The position numbers were made by a program, and so were the translations under genes. From Methylophilaceae bacterium (GTDB lineage: Bacteria > Pseudomonadota > Gammaproteobacteria > Burkholderiales > Methylophilaceae): a stretch of DNA of 64,000 bases. Of this stretch, positions 1 to 10,131 are shown in pieces. The stretch is from positions 62,001 to 126,000 of the forward strand of contig JAPKBG010000001.1 of NCBI GenBank assembly GCA_028823485.1. Direction: 5' to 3'. Numbering within the stretch: position 1 is the first letter of the stretch; each line of letters opens with the position of its first letter. The notes under the pieces are model-generated. The model was not told the origin of the DNA. It did no database searches and was given only the letters and a program-made list of their open reading frames with translations.

Positions 1-220
1 ATGAAGTTTTAGCAAGTGATGTTTTTCCTACACCTCTGTCACCATATACAAGGATATGCTGGCCCGGCGAATTTATGACACTTACGAGCCTAGCAGCCTC
101 ATCTTCACGGCCAAAAAAATTAGAAACTTCATCTACTGGTATATGAGGGGTAAATGCTTTACGTATACCACTATCTATTATTATTTTTTCATTTTCGAGA
201 CCAAAATTGCCATTTGCCAA
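1..220 (-). CDS. P-loop (AAA/STAND-type) ATPase, N-terminal part, runs off the left edge
   Basis: Reading leftward from 220 there is an open frame of 73 codons that continues past the window edge. It contains an hxGRExE-type motif (FFGREDE, about residues 35-41) followed about 20 residues later by a Walker A motif (GDRGVGKTS, residues 60-68). This order is typical of AAA_16/AAA_22, Orc/Cdc6-like and STAND ATPases. The frame has no ATG. The chosen start is TTG at 220-218, preceded six bases upstream by AAAGAG, and an in-frame TAA lies just above. The 240-300 stretch upstream is very AT-rich and could hold its promoter. The rest of the protein is outside the window, so its job (defence, regulation, partitioning) cannot be told. 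The ATPase fold is fairly sure; the start is moderately sure. Confidence 0.7.
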   Translation of the reverse strand, partial: MANGNFGLENEKIIIDSGIRKAFTPHIPVDEVSNFFGREDEAARLVSVINSPGQHILVYGDRGVGKTSLAKTS

Positions 221-310
221 ACTATGCTCTTTTGCGAACTTAACACCGATTGATTAGTTTTTAATTTATTTTATAATATATAGATAAGTGATAAATGAAG
301 CAAATAGCAG

Positions 311-344
311 ACAAAAAAAACCCGCCGAAGCGGGTTTGTTTTTT
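311..344. terminator. Bidirectional rho-independent terminator
   Basis: A perfect 8-bp stem (AAACCCGC, 318-325, with GCGGGTTT, 330-337) encloses a CGAA loop. It is flanked by an A-run on the left and a T-run on the right, so it can work on both strands. On the minus strand it would end the groES-groEL transcript about 130 bases after the groEL stop. Confidence 0.85.
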
Positions 345-386
345 GGTGAAGCTAGTTAGCACATTTTGCGTTAAGCAGGAAAGTGA

Positions 387-441
387 GACAAGGCGCTTAT
401 CCGTAGACAATACAATAAGTATGACAAGGATAGGCAACGCC
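387..441. other. Possible structured element in the groEL 3' untranslated region
   Basis: Between the groEL stop and its terminator lies a sequence with a direct repeat of GACAAGG (387-393 and 423-429). It can also fold: GGCG (392-395) pairs with CGCC (438-441), and CTTATCC (396-402) with GGATAGG (428-434) using one wobble pair and a CAA bulge. It could be an RNA structure or one copy of a dispersed intergenic repeat. No family is recognised with certainty. Confidence 0.35.
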
Positions 442-468
442 GTATCACTGAACTGCTTAAATGCAAAA

Positions 469-2118
<1,650 letters not shown>

Positions 2119-2205
2119 TTAAATTCTCCTAAATGCTTTCTATTATTTGGTTTAAATTCTGTGTTGCAATGAGTCGACTTATTCGACCCAATATACCCAT
2201 CGAAA

Positions 2206-2493
2206 TTATTCGACGATTGCTAAGATGTCATCTTCAGTCATGACTAGTAGCTCTTCGCCATCTACTTTAACTGGTGTGCCACCGTAGCTTTTGAATAACA
2301 CTTTGTCGCCAACTTTAACGTCTAATGGAATGCTTTTGCCGTTGTCGTCTTTTTTGCCAGTACCGACTGCTAGGATCACGCCTTCAGCTGGTTTCTCTGC
2401 TGCAGAGTCTGGAATAACAATACCTGATGCAGTTGTACGCTCTTCTTCTTTACGCTTTACAACAACGCGATCGTGTAATGGACGAATTTTCAT
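2206..2493 (-). CDS. groS: Co-chaperonin GroES (10 kDa)
   Basis: The 95-residue product matches GroES over its whole length: [14 protein letters not shown] at the start, the mobile-loop region around residues 16-32, and the [14 protein letters not shown] end. It caps the GroEL ring during folding. An AAGGAG ribosome-binding site lies just before the ATG. It is the first gene of the groES-groEL operon, with a CIRCE operator and a heat-shock-like promoter upstream. Confidence 0.99.
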   Translation of the reverse strand: MKIRPLHDRVVVKRKEEERTTASGIVIPDSAAEKPAEGVILAVGTGKKDDNGKSIPLDVKVGDKVLFKSYGGTPVKVDGEELLVMTEDDILAIVE

Positions 2494-2556
2494 TAGATTT
2501 CTCCTTGAGTTATGCTTAAACTAGTAAAAGTTAATTAAATTACAATGTGCAAGAGT

Positions 2557-2583
2557 TTAGCACTCTCACTACTACAGTGCTAA
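2557..2583. promoter_or_regulatory. CIRCE operator (HrcA site) of groES-groEL
   Basis: The inverted repeat TTAGCACTC-N9-CAGTGCTAA occupies 2557-2583. It differs from the CIRCE consensus (TTAGCACTC-N9-GAGTGCTAA) by one base in the right arm. It lies about 65 bases upstream of groES. CIRCE is the known binding site of the repressor HrcA, so repression of the operon at low temperature is expected; hrcA itself is not in the window. Confidence 0.93.
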
Positions 2584-2609
2584 CTTGGGACGAAAGTTTT
2601 GATTTCAAG
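2583..2609 (-). promoter_or_regulatory. Candidate sigma-32 promoter of groES-groEL
   Basis: On the minus strand CTTGAAA (2609-2603) and CCCAAGT (2589-2583) are separated by 13 bases. This resembles the heat-shock consensus CTTGAAA-N11-16-CCCCATNT, with mismatches in the -10 part. It sits directly upstream of, and touches, the CIRCE element, so positive heat-shock control and HrcA repression could act on one promoter. The assignment is by motif only. Confidence 0.55.
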
Positions 2610-2647
2610 AGATAATAATAAATAAATTGGTTTAGGGGTATGGCGGT

Positions 2648-3199
2648 TTGACGGAAGAGAATAAAGTGGTAGAGAAGGCATCTGAGTTAGGGATTCAGCA
2701 ATTGAATCTGAGTTACGATAAAGTGCAAGATAGATTGTTGTTTCGGGTCGGCTTAAGTGACGATACTGAAATTGCATTATGGTTTACCTATTGCTTTTCA
2801 CGTGGCTTATGGGCGGCGCTGAACGGTGAGGCACACTTGCCTGAGTCTAAGGCTTTTTCTCAAGCAGAAGCGGCGGAAGCCGTGGAGCAATTTGAGCAAG
2901 AGGTAAAGGCAACGGAAGCCTTGTCAAAATTAGACTTTGTAACAGAATATACGCCACGTAACTCATTGCAAGATGATGGCACTTTATTAGCGGTTAGCTT
3001 TAAACTGGGCGAGGATGCGAAGTTATTAGAGATTACGTGTTTAGAAGAGCTGGCAGTGAATGTAAATTTAACCCCAGAGCTGGTATTGGCGATTAGTAAT
3101 ATGTTGCAGTTGGCGACGAAAGAAGCAGGTTGGTCTATGGATGAAGCGGTTTCAGTAGCGATGATGGATGCGTCAGAAGTACCAAAGGTATTGCATTAG
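2648..3199 (+). CDS. Conserved hypothetical protein, 183 residues
   Basis: I do not recognise this family. The product is acidic and soluble, with no signal peptide or membrane segment. It has a hydrophobic/aromatic core stretch (IALWFTYCFSRGLWAALNG, about residues 42-60) and several amphipathic helices. The start is TTG at 2648, chosen because AGGGG (2634-2638) stands nine bases upstream. The nearby ATG at 2640 leads straight to a stop in another frame. It is transcribed away from groES, so it may share the intervening control region. Coding status is supported by length and even composition. Confidence 0.7.
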   Translation: MTEENKVVEKASELGIQQLNLSYDKVQDRLLFRVGLSDDTEIALWFTYCFSRGLWAALNGEAHLPESKAFSQAEAAEAVEQFEQEVKATEALSKLDFVTEYTPRNSLQDDGTLLAVSFKLGEDAKLLEITCLEELAVNVNLTPELVLAISNMLQLATKEAGWSMDEAVSVAMMDASEVPKVLH

Positions 3200-3241
3200 A
3201 ACATGCTGTAATTAAGTCATATTGAATATAAGGGTGTATTA

Positions 3242-4300
3242 ATGGATTATACGAAGTTAGGTAATACCAATATTGAAGTGTCTAAAGTGTGTTTAGGCAC
3301 CATGACTTATGGCGACCAAAACACCGAGGCTGATGCGCATGCACAGTTGGATTACGTGTTAGCGCAAGGTGTTAACTTTATTGATACCGCTGAGATGTAT
3401 CCTGTACCACCAAAAGCAGAAACGTTTACGCGCACTGAAACCATGATAGGCCAGTGGCTGAAAAAACAAGCGCGCGATAAAATCATCTTAGGCACTAAAG
3501 CCGCCGGACCAAGACGTAATATTGGTTGGATACGTGGTGGGCCAACCAACTTAGATCGAGACAATATCCGAAGTGCGATACATGATTCATTAAAACGCCT
3601 TAAAACTGACTATATTGATGTGTACCAACTGCATTGGCCAGAGCGCAATGTGCCGATGTTTGGACAATATGCGTTTGACCCTGCTGAAGAGTTTGATGCC
3701 GAGGGTAACGAAATAGAATGGGTCAGTATTCAGAATCAATTGGAAACGTTGGCTGAACTAGTGAAAGAAGGCAAGATTCGCGCAGTGGGCGTTAGTAATG
3801 AACAGCCATGGGGTCTGATGGAGTTTTGCCGCATTGCCGAGCAACATCACTTGCCTCGCGTTGCTACGATGCAGAACTGCTATAACTTGATTACGCGGGG
3901 CATGGAATTCGGCATGGCGGAAGTACTTTATCGCGAGAGTATTAGTTTGCTGGCGTACTCACCATTAGCCTTCGGTCATTTGACAGCTAAATATATCGAA
4001 GACCCAAGCGCCATTGGCCGCGCAACCTTGTTCCCTAGTTATGCATTACGTTATAAAAAACCAGCCGTGGCGGCAGCGGTGAAACGCTATGCAGAACTCG
4101 CACGTGCCAATGATCTAACCCCAACGCAATTGGCACTGAGCTTCGTGTATAACCGTTGGTTTGTTACCAGTACGATTATTGGCGCAACAACGATGACGCA
4201 ACTCAAAGAGAATATAAATGCGTATCAAGTGAAACTGAGTGATGCGGTGATGAATGAGATTGAGCAGATTCATCTGGCGATGATGAATCCTGCGCCTTAA
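3242..4300 (+). CDS. NADP(H)-dependent aldo/keto reductase (Tas-like)
   Basis: The 352-residue protein is an aldo/keto reductase of the Tas branch, a TIM-barrel oxidoreductase that reduces carbonyls with NADPH in the cytosol. The catalytic tetrad is visible: Asp48 (FIDTAEMY), Tyr53, Lys86 (LGTKAAG) and His131 (YQLHWPE). The SFVYNRWFVTSTIIGATT stretch near the end is the usual cofactor-binding C-terminal region. The insert after His131 (PMFGQYAFDP) is typical of Tas. The start is ATG with a weak AGGG-type site upstream. The natural substrate is unknown. Confidence 0.92.
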   Translation: MDYTKLGNTNIEVSKVCLGTMTYGDQNTEADAHAQLDYVLAQGVNFIDTAEMYPVPPKAETFTRTETMIGQWLKKQARDKIILGTKAAGPRRNIGWIRGGPTNLDRDNIRSAIHDSLKRLKTDYIDVYQLHWPERNVPMFGQYAFDPAEEFDAEGNEIEWVSIQNQLETLAELVKEGKIRAVGVSNEQPWGLMEFCRIAEQHHLPRVATMQNCYNLITRGMEFGMAEVLYRESISLLAYSPLAFGHLTAKYIEDPSAIGRATLFPSYALRYKKPAVAAAVKRYAELARANDLTPTQLALSFVYNRWFVTSTIIGATTMTQLKENINAYQVKLSDAVMNEIEQIHLAMMNPAP

Positions 4301-4301
4301 T

Positions 4302-4950
4302 TTAACGTACTTTAGTTAAGGCTTCTTTATGCTTGCCGCGTGATTTAAGCCACCCGAAAACAACAAAGCATAAGCCTATCGTTAAGTCCGACAAGATGAT
4401 GCTGGCCATGTGCATTTGAATAAAGGCAATGTGGCTAAAGAAGTACCCCGCTGTGACGAGCATGCCGACCCAGATGAAGCTGCCTGTCGTTGAGGCGAAT
4501 ACATATTGTCGGCAGGGCATTTGACTGATGCCTGCTAGTAAGGGCGCAAAGGCTCTTACCACGGCAGTAAACCCTGAAATCATCAAGGTTAATTGACCAT
4601 ATTTTTCATAAGCGGCTTTCGTTTGGGCCATGGCTTTTTTATTGACCCAGCCTGAGTGGCTATGATTGATTTTACTGGCAAAGGCATTGCCAATTTTATA
4701 ACTCACCATATTGCCTAGGAATGCGGCACTGATTAAGGTGAATAAGATGGGGGGTAAGATGTAGTGAGCCGAGGCTGCAAAAAGAACCCGCAACAAAAAT
4801 CAACGGATTGCCCGGTAAGAAAAAGAATGGGAATACGCCGATTTCTAGAAATACGATGGCGAATAAGAGTAAGTAGACTTGATTGCCATAGGCGCCGATA
4901 ATAGCGGCAATGTGGGTATCAAGATTCGTGAGTAAGCTTAAGATTTCCAT
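4302..4950 (-). pseudogene. DedA-family membrane protein, frameshifted
   Basis: Two overlapping frames together make one DedA-family protein (SNARE-associated/VTT domain, proposed lipid scramblase or flippase). The N-terminal part (4950 leftward) has FFFLPGNPLIFVAGS, the family's signature. The rest, from about 4782 to 4302, continues in another frame with the conserved transmembrane halves (SAAFLGNMVSYKIG and the glycine/proline-rich core AFAPLLAGISQ). The break lies in the T-rich stretch GGTTCTTTTTGCA around 4775-4790, where one missing base would restore the frame. Only this single lesion is visible, so either recent inactivation or a homopolymer error is possible. Its stop is two bases from the end of the upstream aldo/keto reductase gene, tail to tail. 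Confidence 0.8.
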
Positions 4951-5002
4951 TTGTTGTAGTATACAACCGTTATGGGAACGAAAAACACGTACAATTTAAC
5001 TC

Positions 5003-6307
5003 ATGAGTAATGAAGCACTATTAAAAAGAAGTTTACAGGCGGTGTGGCATCCTTGCACACAGATGAAACAACATGAACATTTGCCGCTAGTGCCGATGCA
5101 GAGCGGCGAGGGCGTTTGGCTGAAAGATGCCGATGGTAAGCGTTATCTGGATGCGGTGAGTTCTTGGTGGGTGAATATCTTTGGACACAACAATCCACGG
5201 ATTAAAGATGCGATTAAGCAACAGCTCGATACCTTAGAACATGTGATGCTGGCTGGTTTTACCCATGCGCCAGTTGTTGAGTTGTCGGAGAAGTTAGCAG
5301 TATTAACAGGTTTAGGCCATGCTTTTTATGCCAGTGATGGCGCGAGTGCGACTGAGATTGCACTGAAGATGAGTTTTCATTATTGGCGCAATAGCGAAAA
5401 AGAAGCTAAAAACAAATTCATCAGTTTACAAAACAGTTATCACGGTGAAACGTTAGGGTCGTTAGGCGTAACTGATGTCGCTATTTTTAAAGATACCTAC
5501 GCGGCATTATTAACGCAGTCAGCCAAAATGCCGAGTCCAGATTTTCGGCTAGCTGAAACTGGTGAAAGTGCTGAGGATTTTGCCTTACGTTGTGCAAAAG
5601 AATTAGAAGATTATCTCGCTCAACATCACCATGAACTAGCCGCGTTTATCATCGAACCATTGGTGCAATGTGCGGCAGGAATGGGCATGTATCACCCTGT
5701 TTATCTCAAGCGGGCGCGTGAGATTTGTAGCCAATACGGTGTGCATTTAATTGCCGATGAAATTGCGGTTGGCTTTGGGCGAACAGGGACGATGTTTGCT
5801 TGCGAACAATCAGACATCAAGCCCGACTTTATCTGTTTGTCGAAAGGCATCACAGGCGGTTATTTACCATTGTCGGCCGTGCTGACGACAGATGATGTAT
5901 ATGCTGCATTCTATGATGATAGTACGGCTAAAGCCTTTTTACATAGCCATAGTTATACAGGTAATCCGTTGGCCTGTAGCGCGGCATTGGCGACCTTGGC
6001 AATATTTGAAACCGATGATGTGATTAATAAAAATAAACAAACAGCGGCGATAATTAACGATAAAATGAAGGTGTTGACTGACTTGCCAATCAAGCATTTG
6101 CGCAATCAAGGTATGATATTTGCCTTTGATGTAAAGACGGAACAAACAACCTTTGCGAATACGTTTTATCAGCAGTCGCTTGAACATGGTTTGTTGCTGC
6201 GGCCAATTGGCAAGACCGTTTATTTTATGCCGCCATATGTGATCAATGAAACTGAAATTGATTTCTTGGTGCAAACAACGAAGTTATCAATAGAAGCTTC
6301 TTTATGA
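5003..6307 (+). CDS. bioA: Adenosylmethionine-8-amino-7-oxononanoate aminotransferase (BioA)
   Basis: The 434-residue protein is the class III, PLP-dependent aminotransferase that makes 7,8-diaminopelargonate from KAPA and S-adenosylmethionine in biotin synthesis. Diagnostic features are the N-terminal VWHPCTQMK motif, WWVNIFGH with the substrate-binding Trp pair, the YHGET motif near 147-151, Asp252 (ADEIAVGFGRTG) and the Schiff-base Lys281 (ICLSKGITGGYLPL). No strong ribosome-binding site precedes the ATG. The stop overlaps the dacB start by four bases (ATGA), so the two are probably co-translated. Other bio genes are not in the window. Confidence 0.97.
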   Translation: MSNEALLKRSLQAVWHPCTQMKQHEHLPLVPMQSGEGVWLKDADGKRYLDAVSSWWVNIFGHNNPRIKDAIKQQLDTLEHVMLAGFTHAPVVELSEKLAVLTGLGHAFYASDGASATEIALKMSFHYWRNSEKEAKNKFISLQNSYHGETLGSLGVTDVAIFKDTYAALLTQSAKMPSPDFRLAETGESAEDFALRCAKELEDYLAQHHHELAAFIIEPLVQCAAGMGMYHPVYLKRAREICSQYGVHLIADEIAVGFGRTGTMFACEQSDIKPDFICLSKGITGGYLPLSAVLTTDDVYAAFYDDSTAKAFLHSHSYTGNPLACSAALATLAIFETDDVINKNKQTAAIINDKMKVLTDLPIKHLRNQGMIFAFDVKTEQTTFANTFYQQSLEHGLLLRPIGKTVYFMPPYVINETEIDFLVQTTKLSIEASL

Positions 6308-7710
6308 AAAAATTACTCGTCTCTTTTTGCTTAGTCTTAGTCAGCCATATTGCACAAGCAGGTCTGCCTGCACCAATCGCATTGGCATTAAAAAAAGCAG
6401 GTGTTCCTGAGTCTAGTACGTCGATTTATGTGCAAGCAGTTGATGGAAAACATGCGCAATTGAGCCTTAATGCCAATAAGCCGATGAATCCAGCATCCGT
6501 GATGAAGTTGGTGACAACCTATGCCGCTTTGGATTTATTGAAACCAACATTTACATGGAAGACCGAAGTGTATCGAGATGGCGTGGTGGAAGATGGTGTC
6601 TTGCATGGTAATTTGATTATTAAAGGTTATGGTGACCCTAGTTTTCAAGAGGATGAATTTAGGCGATTATTAGTGAGTGTTCGTCAGCAAGGGCTGAGAG
6701 AAATCACAGGCGATTTGATTATCGATAAAAGTTATTTTGCGACGAGTGTTGCGAATCATAAAGTGTTTGATAATGAAAAATGGCGTTCATATAATGCATT
6801 GCCTAGTGCCTTTTTAGTGAATGGTCGTCATACCAGTTTTAAATTCACGGCGCATGAGGGCAAGGTGAATATTTCACAAGAGGTTGAATTGCCTGAAGTC
6901 AAAATTGTGAACAATATGACGCTGGTTAAAAATGGCTGTGGCAGTTGGCGTAACCGTTTGACCTATGATGTGAATACGTCTAAAACCAAAGCGACAGTCA
7001 CTTTTGGCGGCAAATTTTCTTCGCGCTGCGGTGAGAAGTATTTAGAACTGAGTTTGTTTGATGATGAGCATTATGCTTACTTTATGTTTAAAAATCTTTG
7101 GCGACAACTCGGCGGTGTGCTTAATGGCAATTTTCGGAGTCAAACAGAAATGCCATTGCAGGTTGTTAAGTTAGTGGTGCAAGATTCTCAACCTTTAGCC
7201 AATATCGTGCGCGATGTGAACAAGTGGAGCAATAATGTGATGGCAAGACAGATATTGCTCACAGTTGCTGCGAATTATCATGATCAGCCAGCCAGTGAAG
7301 TACGCGGCATGTTGGCGGTAAAATCGTGGATGGTCGATAATGGACGGAATGCCGATAGTTGGGTGATTGAAAATGGTTCTGGATTGTCACGGATTGAGCG
7401 TGTGACGGCGAAGGATTTAGGTAGTATGCTGTTGGATGCTTATGAAGGGCCGTTGATGTCAGAGCTGATGTCATCACTGCCAATACTGTCTTTAGATGGA
7501 ACGTTGATCAGTCGCCTAAGAAAAAAACCAGTGAGCGGAAGAGCGCATATGAAAACAGGTTCCATTAAAGGTGTGAAGGCCATCGCTGGTTATGTATTAG
7601 ATGCAAAGAATCGACGTAATGTGGTGGTGATGATTGTGAATCATGCCAAAGCATCTTCGAGTCAGAAAGCACAAGATGCGTTGATTGAGTGGGTTTATAA
7701 TCGACCTTAG
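6304..7710 (+). CDS. dacB: D-alanyl-D-alanine carboxypeptidase/endopeptidase (PBP4, family S13)
   Basis: The 468-residue product has a cleavable signal peptide (about residues 1-19, ending AQA) and the three penicillin-binding motifs of S13 enzymes: Ser65-Val-Met-Lys68 (NPASVMKLVTTYA), SNN (NKWSNNVMARQ, about residue 305) and KTG (HMKTGSIKG, about residue 418). It trims or cleaves peptidoglycan crosslinks in the periplasm. It lacks any membrane anchor after the signal peptide. The start overlaps the bioA stop. Confidence 0.96.
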   Translation: MKKLLVSFCLVLVSHIAQAGLPAPIALALKKAGVPESSTSIYVQAVDGKHAQLSLNANKPMNPASVMKLVTTYAALDLLKPTFTWKTEVYRDGVVEDGVLHGNLIIKGYGDPSFQEDEFRRLLVSVRQQGLREITGDLIIDKSYFATSVANHKVFDNEKWRSYNALPSAFLVNGRHTSFKFTAHEGKVNISQEVELPEVKIVNNMTLVKNGCGSWRNRLTYDVNTSKTKATVTFGGKFSSRCGEKYLELSLFDDEHYAYFMFKNLWRQLGGVLNGNFRSQTEMPLQVVKLVVQDSQPLANIVRDVNKWSNNVMARQILLTVAANYHDQPASEVRGMLAVKSWMVDNGRNADSWVIENGSGLSRIERVTAKDLGSMLLDAYEGPLMSELMSSLPILSLDGTLISRLRKKPVSGRAHMKTGSIKGVKAIAGYVLDAKNRRNVVVMIVNHAKASSSQKAQDALIEWVYNRP

Positions 7711-7803
7711 TGCATAGGGGTTCGAACTTAATGAAATTTACAGTATCATACTGGCTTAACTTTTGACACAACTTACAACTCATTTTATAACTGGACTAAT
7801 TGA

Positions 7804-8277
7804 ATGGCGAATATGAACAAATTAAATACCCTTGTCGCAGCCTTGTGCCTTGTAGCACTAAATGCATGCCAAGCTGAACCAAGCAATGTTGCTGATAAGA
7901 ATAAGGAAACAACAGAAATGACACAAAGTATTACTGAACTGGTTAAAAATGATACCGTTGTAGGCGAAGGCCGTGAAGCTGAAATTGGGTTCATGGTATC
8001 AGTTCATTACACAGGTTGGTTGTTTGATGAAAATGCACCAGATAATAAAGGTGATAAATTTGATAGCTCAGTTGATAGAGGCCAACCATTTGAGTTTAAC
8101 TTAGGTGCTGGACAAGTAATTCAAGGTTGGGACAAAGGTTTTGCGGGGATGAAAATTGGCGGCAAACGTACATTGGTTATTCCACCTGAAATGGGCTACG
8201 GCGCACGTGGTGCAGGTGGTGCAATTCCACCTAATGCGATATTGGTTTTTGATGTTGAACTGTTAGACGTAAAATAA
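7804..8277 (+). CDS. FKBP-type peptidyl-prolyl cis-trans isomerase, probable lipoprotein
   Basis: The 157-residue protein starts with a lipoprotein signal (hydrophobic LVAALCLVALNAC, with the lipobox Cys near residue 22). A short linker follows, then a complete FKBP domain with VSVHYTGWLFD, FEFNLGAGQVIQGWDKG and IPPEMGYGARG. These are the PPIase active-site segments, so it probably speeds proline isomerisation in the envelope. The ATG at 7804 is followed by another in-frame ATG at 7813 that could also be the start. A strong terminator follows at 8319. Confidence 0.94.
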   Translation: MANMNKLNTLVAALCLVALNACQAEPSNVADKNKETTEMTQSITELVKNDTVVGEGREAEIGFMVSVHYTGWLFDENAPDNKGDKFDSSVDRGQPFEFNLGAGQVIQGWDKGFAGMKIGGKRTLVIPPEMGYGARGAGGAIPPNAILVFDVELLDVK

Positions 8278-8318
8278 TTTAGACGTTAAATAGTTAATGC
8301 ACTGAATATTTAAGTGTT

Positions 8319-8347
8319 AAAAAGTCCGTTCAATAACGGGCTTTTTT
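8319..8347 (+). terminator. Rho-independent terminator after the FKBP gene
   Basis: A 12-bp stem (8319-8330 with 8335-8346, one T-G wobble) with a CAAT loop is followed by T residues. The matching A-run on the left lets it act on the minus strand too, for the broken gene that ends at 8383. Confidence 0.85.
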
Positions 8348-8382
8348 GTGGGCGCTATTTTGAAGTGATATCACGCGCTTAA

Positions 8383-9154
8383 TTATTGTGGAATCTGATA
8401 ATTTTCTTGCGTAAACAGGTCTAAACCATATTCAAGGTTTTCAACCCAATGAATAAATTTATCCACCATTTAATCGCCAATGAATAGGCTGCCATGTTGC
8501 GGAACGATGGCATTGATTTTCAAATCTTTAACCATATTTTCCCAGAAGCGACAAGCTTTACTCCCGTTCATATAGCGCTGACGGAAGCTTAACATATGAG
8601 GAATGTGCGCTTCAATCGGCCACTGGCTTTGCGGCCACATGATGATGTACCAAAGACGCACCAAGGTCACTAGAGAATAAAACCTTACGGGCGATATCGT
8701 AAAATTGAAAGTTACCATCTGAATGTAAAAAATACGCTGGGATTGATTTGATAGTTGTATTGCCCAGCATAGTATTCATGCCTTTATTTGGGATACCAAT
8801 AATCCGAACTTCTGTCTTGCCGACACCACAATCGTGCGGTAAAAATCGCACCAATATTCCCGGTGCGATGGCCTTGCAATTTGTACCTACCATCTATTTG
8901 TTGATCGATGCGACAATGTCTGGATCTTGATGAGAGGCGAGAATGTATTCTATACTTTTAAAGTATAAATATTCCCCCATACTCATCATGAGCGCGTTAT
9001 AGGGCATGTTGCCGCCCCAACCAATGAGTGCGCCATGCCCGTCAGTGACAATGAGAAACTGATTGGATTGCACGTCATCGGAGCTGCTATTATCGACTTG
9101 GTCACTAAACGAAATGCAGACACAATGCCCATTGTTCAATAACTCGGTACTCAT
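8383..9154 (-). pseudogene. Oxygen-binding di-iron (ODP/metallo-beta-lactamase fold) protein, degraded
   Basis: Three reading-frame pieces join into one MBL-fold protein of the ODP type (a chemotaxis-linked oxygen sensor in some bacteria). Preserved landmarks are GWGGNMPYNAL, the metal-ligand motif ASHQDPDIVAS, LPHDCG, LFSSDLGA and the C-terminal RRYM-like RQRYMNGSKACRFW. Lesions: an in-frame TAG at 8894-8896 after VASINK, where the family usually has Trp; a frameshift near 8612-8616 (VAD then EAHIPHML); and a TAA at 8470-8472 after SLFIGD, before the last 28 codons. The start is the ATG at 9154. With three lesions it is a true pseudogene. Confidence 0.88.
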
Positions 9155-9294
9155 ATAAAGACTCGGTAATAGGGTGCTTTGGTAAAAAGGAGGTAGTATC
9201 TGTCATTTCTGCACTGTGTATAATGATGTAAATGAACAGCCTGCCAATTATCAAAGGCAAGGCGGGCTACTAATGAGTGAATAAAAGGTGAAAA

Positions 9295-9723
9295 GTGAAA
9301 GTTAAGATTAAGTGGATTGAAGATGTAACGTTTATGGGCGAGTCCGAAACTGGGCATGCCGTGATTATGGATGGCGCACCTGAAAATGGTGGGCGGAATA
9401 TTGGCATGCGACCAATGGAGATGTTGTTAATTGGCATGGGTGGATGCACCTCTTTTGATGTGATGACGATTCTGAAAAAATCACGTCAAGCAGTCGTTGA
9501 TTGTGTTGCTGACATCACAGCAGAACGCTCAGATGAAATACCAAAGGTCTTTACTAAGATTCACGTGCACTTTGTGATTACAGGTAATGATATGAATGAG
9601 AAGCAAGTGGCTCGTGCGGTAGAGCTGTCAGCTGAAAAATACTGCTCAGCTTCTATCATGTTAAGTAAAAGTGTTGAGATTACCCATGGTTTTGAGATTA
9701 AAGCAGTTGGTACTCAATCGTGA
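9295..9723 (+). CDS. OsmC-family protein
   Basis: The 142-residue protein is an OsmC/YhfA-type protein. Relatives are thiol-dependent peroxidases for organic peroxides, but not all are. It has the RPMEMLLIGMGGCTSFDV segment with the first conserved Cys and the second in EKYCSASIMLSKSVEI. The start is GTG at 9295, with AAAAGG six bases upstream. A TATAAT at 9219-9224 may be its -10 box. Its stop overlaps the GTG start of the next gene by two bases, so the pair is likely translationally coupled. Confidence 0.92.
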   Translation: MKVKIKWIEDVTFMGESETGHAVIMDGAPENGGRNIGMRPMEMLLIGMGGCTSFDVMTILKKSRQAVVDCVADITAERSDEIPKVFTKIHVHFVITGNDMNEKQVARAVELSAEKYCSASIMLSKSVEITHGFEIKAVGTQS

Positions 9724-10118
9724 GTAAACCGAAAGGCATGTTAGGGCTACGCCATATAGCCCTTTTTGTTCAAGAGTTAGACACGGCTATCGATTTTTAT
9801 ACACGCATCATGGATATGAAAATTGAATGGCAGCCAGATGCTGATAATGTGTACTTAACCAATGGTGGTGATGTGTTTGCACTGCATCGTGTCGATTACA
9901 CGCCGCAAGCGCAACAGCGTTTAGACCACATTGGGTTCGTGCTGGATAGTGTGGATGCTGTTGATGCTTGGTATGAATACTTTGTCAAAGCCGGTGTGCG
10001 AATTACTGAGGCGCCTAAAACCCATAGGGATGGATCGCGTGGGTTTTATTGTTTAGATGCTGTTGGGCATTTGTTAGAGTTAATCTATCATCCGCCCATT
10101 GTTAAGTTGTTAACGTAA
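9720..10118 (+). CDS. VOC-family (glyoxalase/bleomycin-resistance fold) protein
   Basis: The 132-residue protein has a single vicinal-oxygen-chelate domain: GLRHIALFVQELDTAIDFYTRIM at the start, DHIGFVLDSVDAVDAWYEYF in the middle and GFYCLDAVGHLLELIYHPP at the end. The His and Glu positions of the metal site are kept. Such proteins include lyases, dioxygenases and isomerases; the substrate here is unknown. The start is GTG, overlapping the OsmC stop (GTGA). The pair faces the DUF2322 gene tail to tail. Confidence 0.9.
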   Translation: MSKPKGMLGLRHIALFVQELDTAIDFYTRIMDMKIEWQPDADNVYLTNGGDVFALHRVDYTPQAQQRLDHIGFVLDSVDAVDAWYEYFVKAGVRITEAPKTHRDGSRGFYCLDAVGHLLELIYHPPIVKLLT

Positions 10119-10131
10119 AGACTATAAAGCG

